Assembly (NCBI GenBank): GCA_947588835.1
Contig: CANPZS010000013.1
Span: 1-44,762 of the forward strand
Reading direction: 5' to 3'
Length of the DNA stretch: 44,762 nt
Source of the DNA: an uncultured Bacteroidales bacterium
GTDB taxonomy: Bacteria > Bacteroidota > Bacteroidia > Bacteroidales > UBA932
Positions 42,540 through 44,762 of this stretch are shown here, piece by piece. The translations under genes and the position numbers were made by a program. The stretch's first letter is position 1. The number at the start of each line of letters is the position of its first letter. The notes under the pieces are model-generated. The model did not search any database. It had not been told where the DNA came from and was given only the letters and a program-made list of their open reading frames with translations.

Positions 42540-44024
42540 CTATGCCTCCCGGCAAGCCTTGGCGTCCCCGCGGCGGACGATCTTGTATCCTATGGCGGCC
42601 ACCGTTATGCTCACTATGGGCGAGCAAAGGTTGAATATGCAATAGGGGAAATATACAAGCGTCGGCACTCCGAGTATCGTGGCCTGTGTCATGCCGCAGC
42701 TGCTCCATGGATAGAGCGGCGAAGTGACCGTAGCCGAATCCTCCACAGAGCGGCTCAGAAGGCGGTTTTCATAGCCGTTGGATTCGAATATGTCCTTATA
42801 GATGTTGGAGGTCATGATGATGGCCAGGTACTGATCGGATATGACGCCGTTGAGGACGGTGCCAGTGCCTACCGTAGCCGCCACAAGTCCCGTGCGTGTC
42901 CGGGTAAGGGGCAGCAGGAGACGGGCTATGTTGTCAAGCATGCCGCTGGCCCTCATGCATCCTCCGAAGCACATGGCGCATATTACGAGATAAACGGTGT
43001 TGAGCATGCCGAGCATGCCGCGCGACGCCACGAGCTTGTTCACCTCCGGATTGCCTGTATCCAATGAGACGGAGTTGTAGACGGTCTCTATTATGCCGGT
43101 AAGCGAAAGCTGCCATTGCGGCATGACATGCGCCATTCCGTGCGCCTCCGCAGCGCCTCTGCCTATTTCAAGTATGACGTCCGGCTGGAAAATGACCGCG
43201 GCCACCGCGGCCAGCATCACGGATATGCCGAGCACTATCAGGGCCGGGGTCTTGCGGATTATCATGAATGCCGTCACAAGCGGCACCATCATAAGCCACA
43301 GGGATATGTTGTAGCGGGACGCCAGAGCCTCGGAATAGGCGGTTATGCGCACCGCGTCGCCATCGCCGTGTACGAGGCCGAGGACGGTGAACACGATAAC
43401 CGTTATGACCATCGACGGCACCGTAGTGTAAAACATGTAACGTATATGTTCGAAAAGCGGAGTGCCGCTGATGGACGATGCCATCACCGTAGTGTCGGAC
43501 AAAGGGGAGATCTTGTCCCCGAAATAGGCTCCGGAAATGATGGCTCCCGCTATCATGCCGTCGCTGAAGCCCTCCGCCCGGCCGATGCCGAGAAGCGCAA
43601 CCCCGACCGTGGCTATGGTCGTCCATGAACTGCCTATCATGACCGACACCACGGCGCAGATGATGCAGGCCGTCAGCAGGAACACTTTCGGGGCAATGAC
43701 GCGCACGCCGTAATACACAAGCGTAGGGATGATGCCGCTCATCACCCACGTCCCGGAAATGGCCCCTATGAAGAACAATATCACTATGGCGCCCGTTATG
43801 TCGCCCATGTTGCTGCGGAGCGCTTCTTCAAACGCTTTCCACGGCGTCCTGAAAAAACGCATGGCAAGCCAGATGCATATGCCCGACGCAAAGAGAAGCG
43901 CCACCTGGCTCGCGCCGAGTATGGCGTCGCTGCCGAATATATAGACATTGAATGCCAAAAGTATGACAAGCACCGCTATGGGGATGACGGATATGCCCGT
44001 CCTGAAAAATGCCGTCCTGTTCAA
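42540..44024 (-). CDS. nhaC: Na+/H+ antiporter NhaC family
   Basis: The 494-residue polytopic protein has the NhaC signatures: ITGAIVILFFIGAISGTW, SVMIGSSWTTIATVG, and GAYFGDKISPLSDTT. About 11 hydrophobic helices are visible. It exchanges sodium and protons across the inner membrane. The start codon at 44024 is TTG; no ATG occurs in frame between there and the -7 box upstream, so TTG is likely real. A minus-strand TATATTTG at 44055-44048 supports a short leader. It is divergent from the methyltransferase gene. Its presence beside nhaA gives two antiporters of different families within 5 kb. Confidence 0.92.
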   Translation of the reverse strand: MNRTAFFRTGISVIPIAVLVILLAFNVYIFGSDAILGASQVALLFASGICIWLAMRFFRTPWKAFEEALRSNMGDITGAIVILFFIGAISGTWVMSGIIPTLVYYGVRVIAPKVFLLTACIICAVVSVMIGSSWTTIATVGVALLGIGRAEGFSDGMIAGAIISGAYFGDKISPLSDTTVMASSISGTPLFEHIRYMFYTTVPSMVITVIVFTVLGLVHGDGDAVRITAYSEALASRYNISLWLMMVPLVTAFMIIRKTPALIVLGISVMLAAVAAVIFQPDVILEIGRGAAEAHGMAHVMPQWQLSLTGIIETVYNSVSLDTGNPEVNKLVASRGMLGMLNTVYLVICAMCFGGCMRASGMLDNIARLLLPLTRTRTGLVAATVGTGTVLNGVISDQYLAIIMTSNIYKDIFESNGYENRLLSRSVEDSATVTSPLYPWSSCGMTQATILGVPTLVYFPYCIFNLCSPIVSITVAAIGYKIVRRGDAKACREA

Positions 44025-44047
44025 TTCGTTTTATTTTTTTGCGGTTG

Positions 44048-44055
44048 CAAATATA
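44048..44055 (-). promoter_or_regulatory. -7 promoter element of nhaC
   Basis: TATATTTG on the minus strand, 23 nt before the TTG start of nhaC. No convincing -33 TTTG at the usual distance. Confidence 0.45.
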
Positions 44056-44127
44056 CTATTTATATCCGTTGCGGCGCACATCGGGCGCCCGCGATGAGCC
44101 GAAAAAATGCAAAAATTGCGCAACATC

Positions 44128-44158
44128 TTGTTACAGAAAAGATTATTTGCTATCTTGG
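44128..44158 (+). promoter_or_regulatory. Weak promoter-like pair before the methyltransferase gene
   Basis: TTG (44128-44130), a 20-nt spacer and TATCTTGG (44151-44158), one base off the TAnnTTTG pattern. The ATG follows at 44165, so the transcript would be nearly leaderless if this is the site. Confidence 0.3.
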
Positions 44159-44164
44159 CAACGT

Positions 44165-44680
44165 ATGGAAAAAATCATTACAAAACGCCTTTCGGTCCCG
44201 TGCGGCAATCTGCTGCTCGGCTCCTTCGGGGACGGGCTGTGCCTCTGCCGCTGGGAGGACGGCAAACGCAGTGAACAGCAGGACAAAAGGATACAGGCGG
44301 AGCTGCAGGCAGAGTTCCGAAGAGGGACGTCTCCGGTGCTGAAGGCGGCGGCCGCACAGCTGAAAGAATATTTCGGCCGCAAGCGCACGGAGTTCGACAT
44401 CCCGCTCATATATGCCGGCACCGGCTTCCAGAAAAAAGTGTGGGACCTCCTGCTCTCCATTCCATACGGCACCACCATCTCCTATCGCAGACTTGCCGAA
44501 AAGACCGGGGATCCCAAGGCAGTCAGGGCCGTCGCAGGAGCCGTCGCCAGGAATCCCCTGTCGATTTTCGTGCCCTGCCACCGCGTCATCGGCAGCGACC
44601 AGAAGCTCGTCGGCTACGGCGGAGGACTCGACGCCAAAAACGCATTGCTGGCCGTGGAAGGCGTCATACTGCCGTTCTGA
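44165..44680 (+). CDS. ogt: Methylated-DNA-[protein]-cysteine S-methyltransferase (Ogt/MGMT)
   Basis: I use the ATG at 44165; the longer frame upstream overlaps nhaC and is unlike the family. The 171-residue product has the DNA-binding helix region (GTGFQKKVWDLLLSIPYGTTISY) in two segments, GTGFQKKVWDLL and IPYGTTISYRRLA, and the acceptor cysteine in IFVPCHRVIG (C138), followed by LVGYGGG. It repairs O6-alkylguanine by taking the alkyl group onto the cysteine, once per molecule. Length and motifs are normal. A hairpin terminator follows. Confidence 0.92.
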   Translation: MEKIITKRLSVPCGNLLLGSFGDGLCLCRWEDGKRSEQQDKRIQAELQAEFRRGTSPVLKAAAAQLKEYFGRKRTEFDIPLIYAGTGFQKKVWDLLLSIPYGTTISYRRLAEKTGDPKAVRAVAGAVARNPLSIFVPCHRVIGSDQKLVGYGGGLDAKNALLAVEGVILPF

Positions 44681-44684
44681 GCAT

Positions 44685-44720
44685 AAAAAACAGGCACATA
44701 CCTTTTCCGTACGTGCCTGT
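44685..44720. terminator. Bidirectional hairpin terminator
   Basis: ACAGGCAC (44690-44697) pairs with GTGCCTGT (44713-44720), extended by TAC/GTA after one mismatch, with a 7-nt loop. On the minus strand it is followed by six T (complement of 44690-44685), a classic tail for the tRNA coming from the right. On the plus strand the tail is weaker (CTCCTTTT), ending the methyltransferase transcript. Confidence 0.7.
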
Positions 44721-44731
44721 CTCCTTTTGCG

Positions 44732-44762
44732 TGGTCCCAGTAGGGCATGATCCTACGACCCC
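44732..44762 (-). tRNA. Partial tRNA (3' part only, isotype not determinable)
   Basis: Read on the minus strand, the last bases of the window give the end of a variable region, a T-stem GTAGG/CCTAC, and a 3' acceptor TGGGACC plus discriminator A at 44732. The T-loop reads ATCATGC and not the usual TTCRANY, so this could be a divergent tRNA or a tRNA-like relic. A terminator hairpin follows, as expected for a tRNA transcript. The anticodon is outside the window. Confidence 0.5.

Overview
The window looks like a Bacteroidales chromosome of the Alistipes/Bacteroides type. The evidence is recurrent promoters of the TTTG/TAnnTTTG kind, BACON-like and CFI-box proteins, lipoprotein and outer-membrane signatures, and a right-hand block of ordinary housekeeping genes of clearly higher G+C. 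The genus cannot be fixed from sequence reading alone.

Layout. Positions 1-430 hold the start of an IS1634-like transposase, cut by the window edge, and a gene fragment beside it. From 553 to about 28970 everything real is on the minus strand and AT-rich: a Pif1/RecD-like helicase, a DUF2971 protein, then a run of 16 tightly packed genes (3853-28306). In transcription order the run encodes a SrfB-like actin-fold ATPase, a SrfC-like GTPase, a transmembrane subtilase, a four-helix membrane protein, a GxGKT GTPase, two membrane-anchored proteins, a TPR/BACON/outer-membrane protein, a small exported protein, a lipoprotein, a J-like protein with a CFI-box tail, a membrane-anchored GrpE-like protein, a long Hsp70, a tail-anchored protein, a kinase-AAA+ fusion and a TerB-like protein. 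Decayed genes, including a truncated vWA gene, sit at its upstream end.

From 29340 to 36346 lies a patchwork of accessory genes: a hypothetical gene with a possibly structured leader, a DUF4143-type ATPase preceded by direct repeats, an orphan Dam-like methylase with the stump of a second methylase, a wrecked tyrosine recombinase, an AbiEi/AbiEii toxin-antitoxin pair and two frameshifted DUF488 genes. The recombinase/AbiE/DUF488 block is bracketed by diverged direct repeats of about 85 bp, one running into the 3' end of tRNA-Ala(GGC) at 36340-36412. This marks a tRNA-linked island edge.

From 36543 onward the content is core-like: PepC-type cysteine peptidase, ComF, FabG, NhaA, aminopeptidase P, NhaC, methylguanine-DNA methyltransferase, a bidirectional terminator, and a probable tRNA cut by the right edge.

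The most interesting object is the 16-gene run. It joins several NTPases (actin-like, two GTPases, Hsp70, AAA+), a kinase-like domain whose HRD aspartate is replaced by glutamate, a complete but unusual Hsp70/J/GrpE set, a protease predicted to face the periplasm, and inner-membrane, lipoprotein and outer-membrane parts. The parts suggest a trans-envelope NTP-driven machine, possibly for defence or stress sensing; that function is an inference from architecture, not something the sequence proves.
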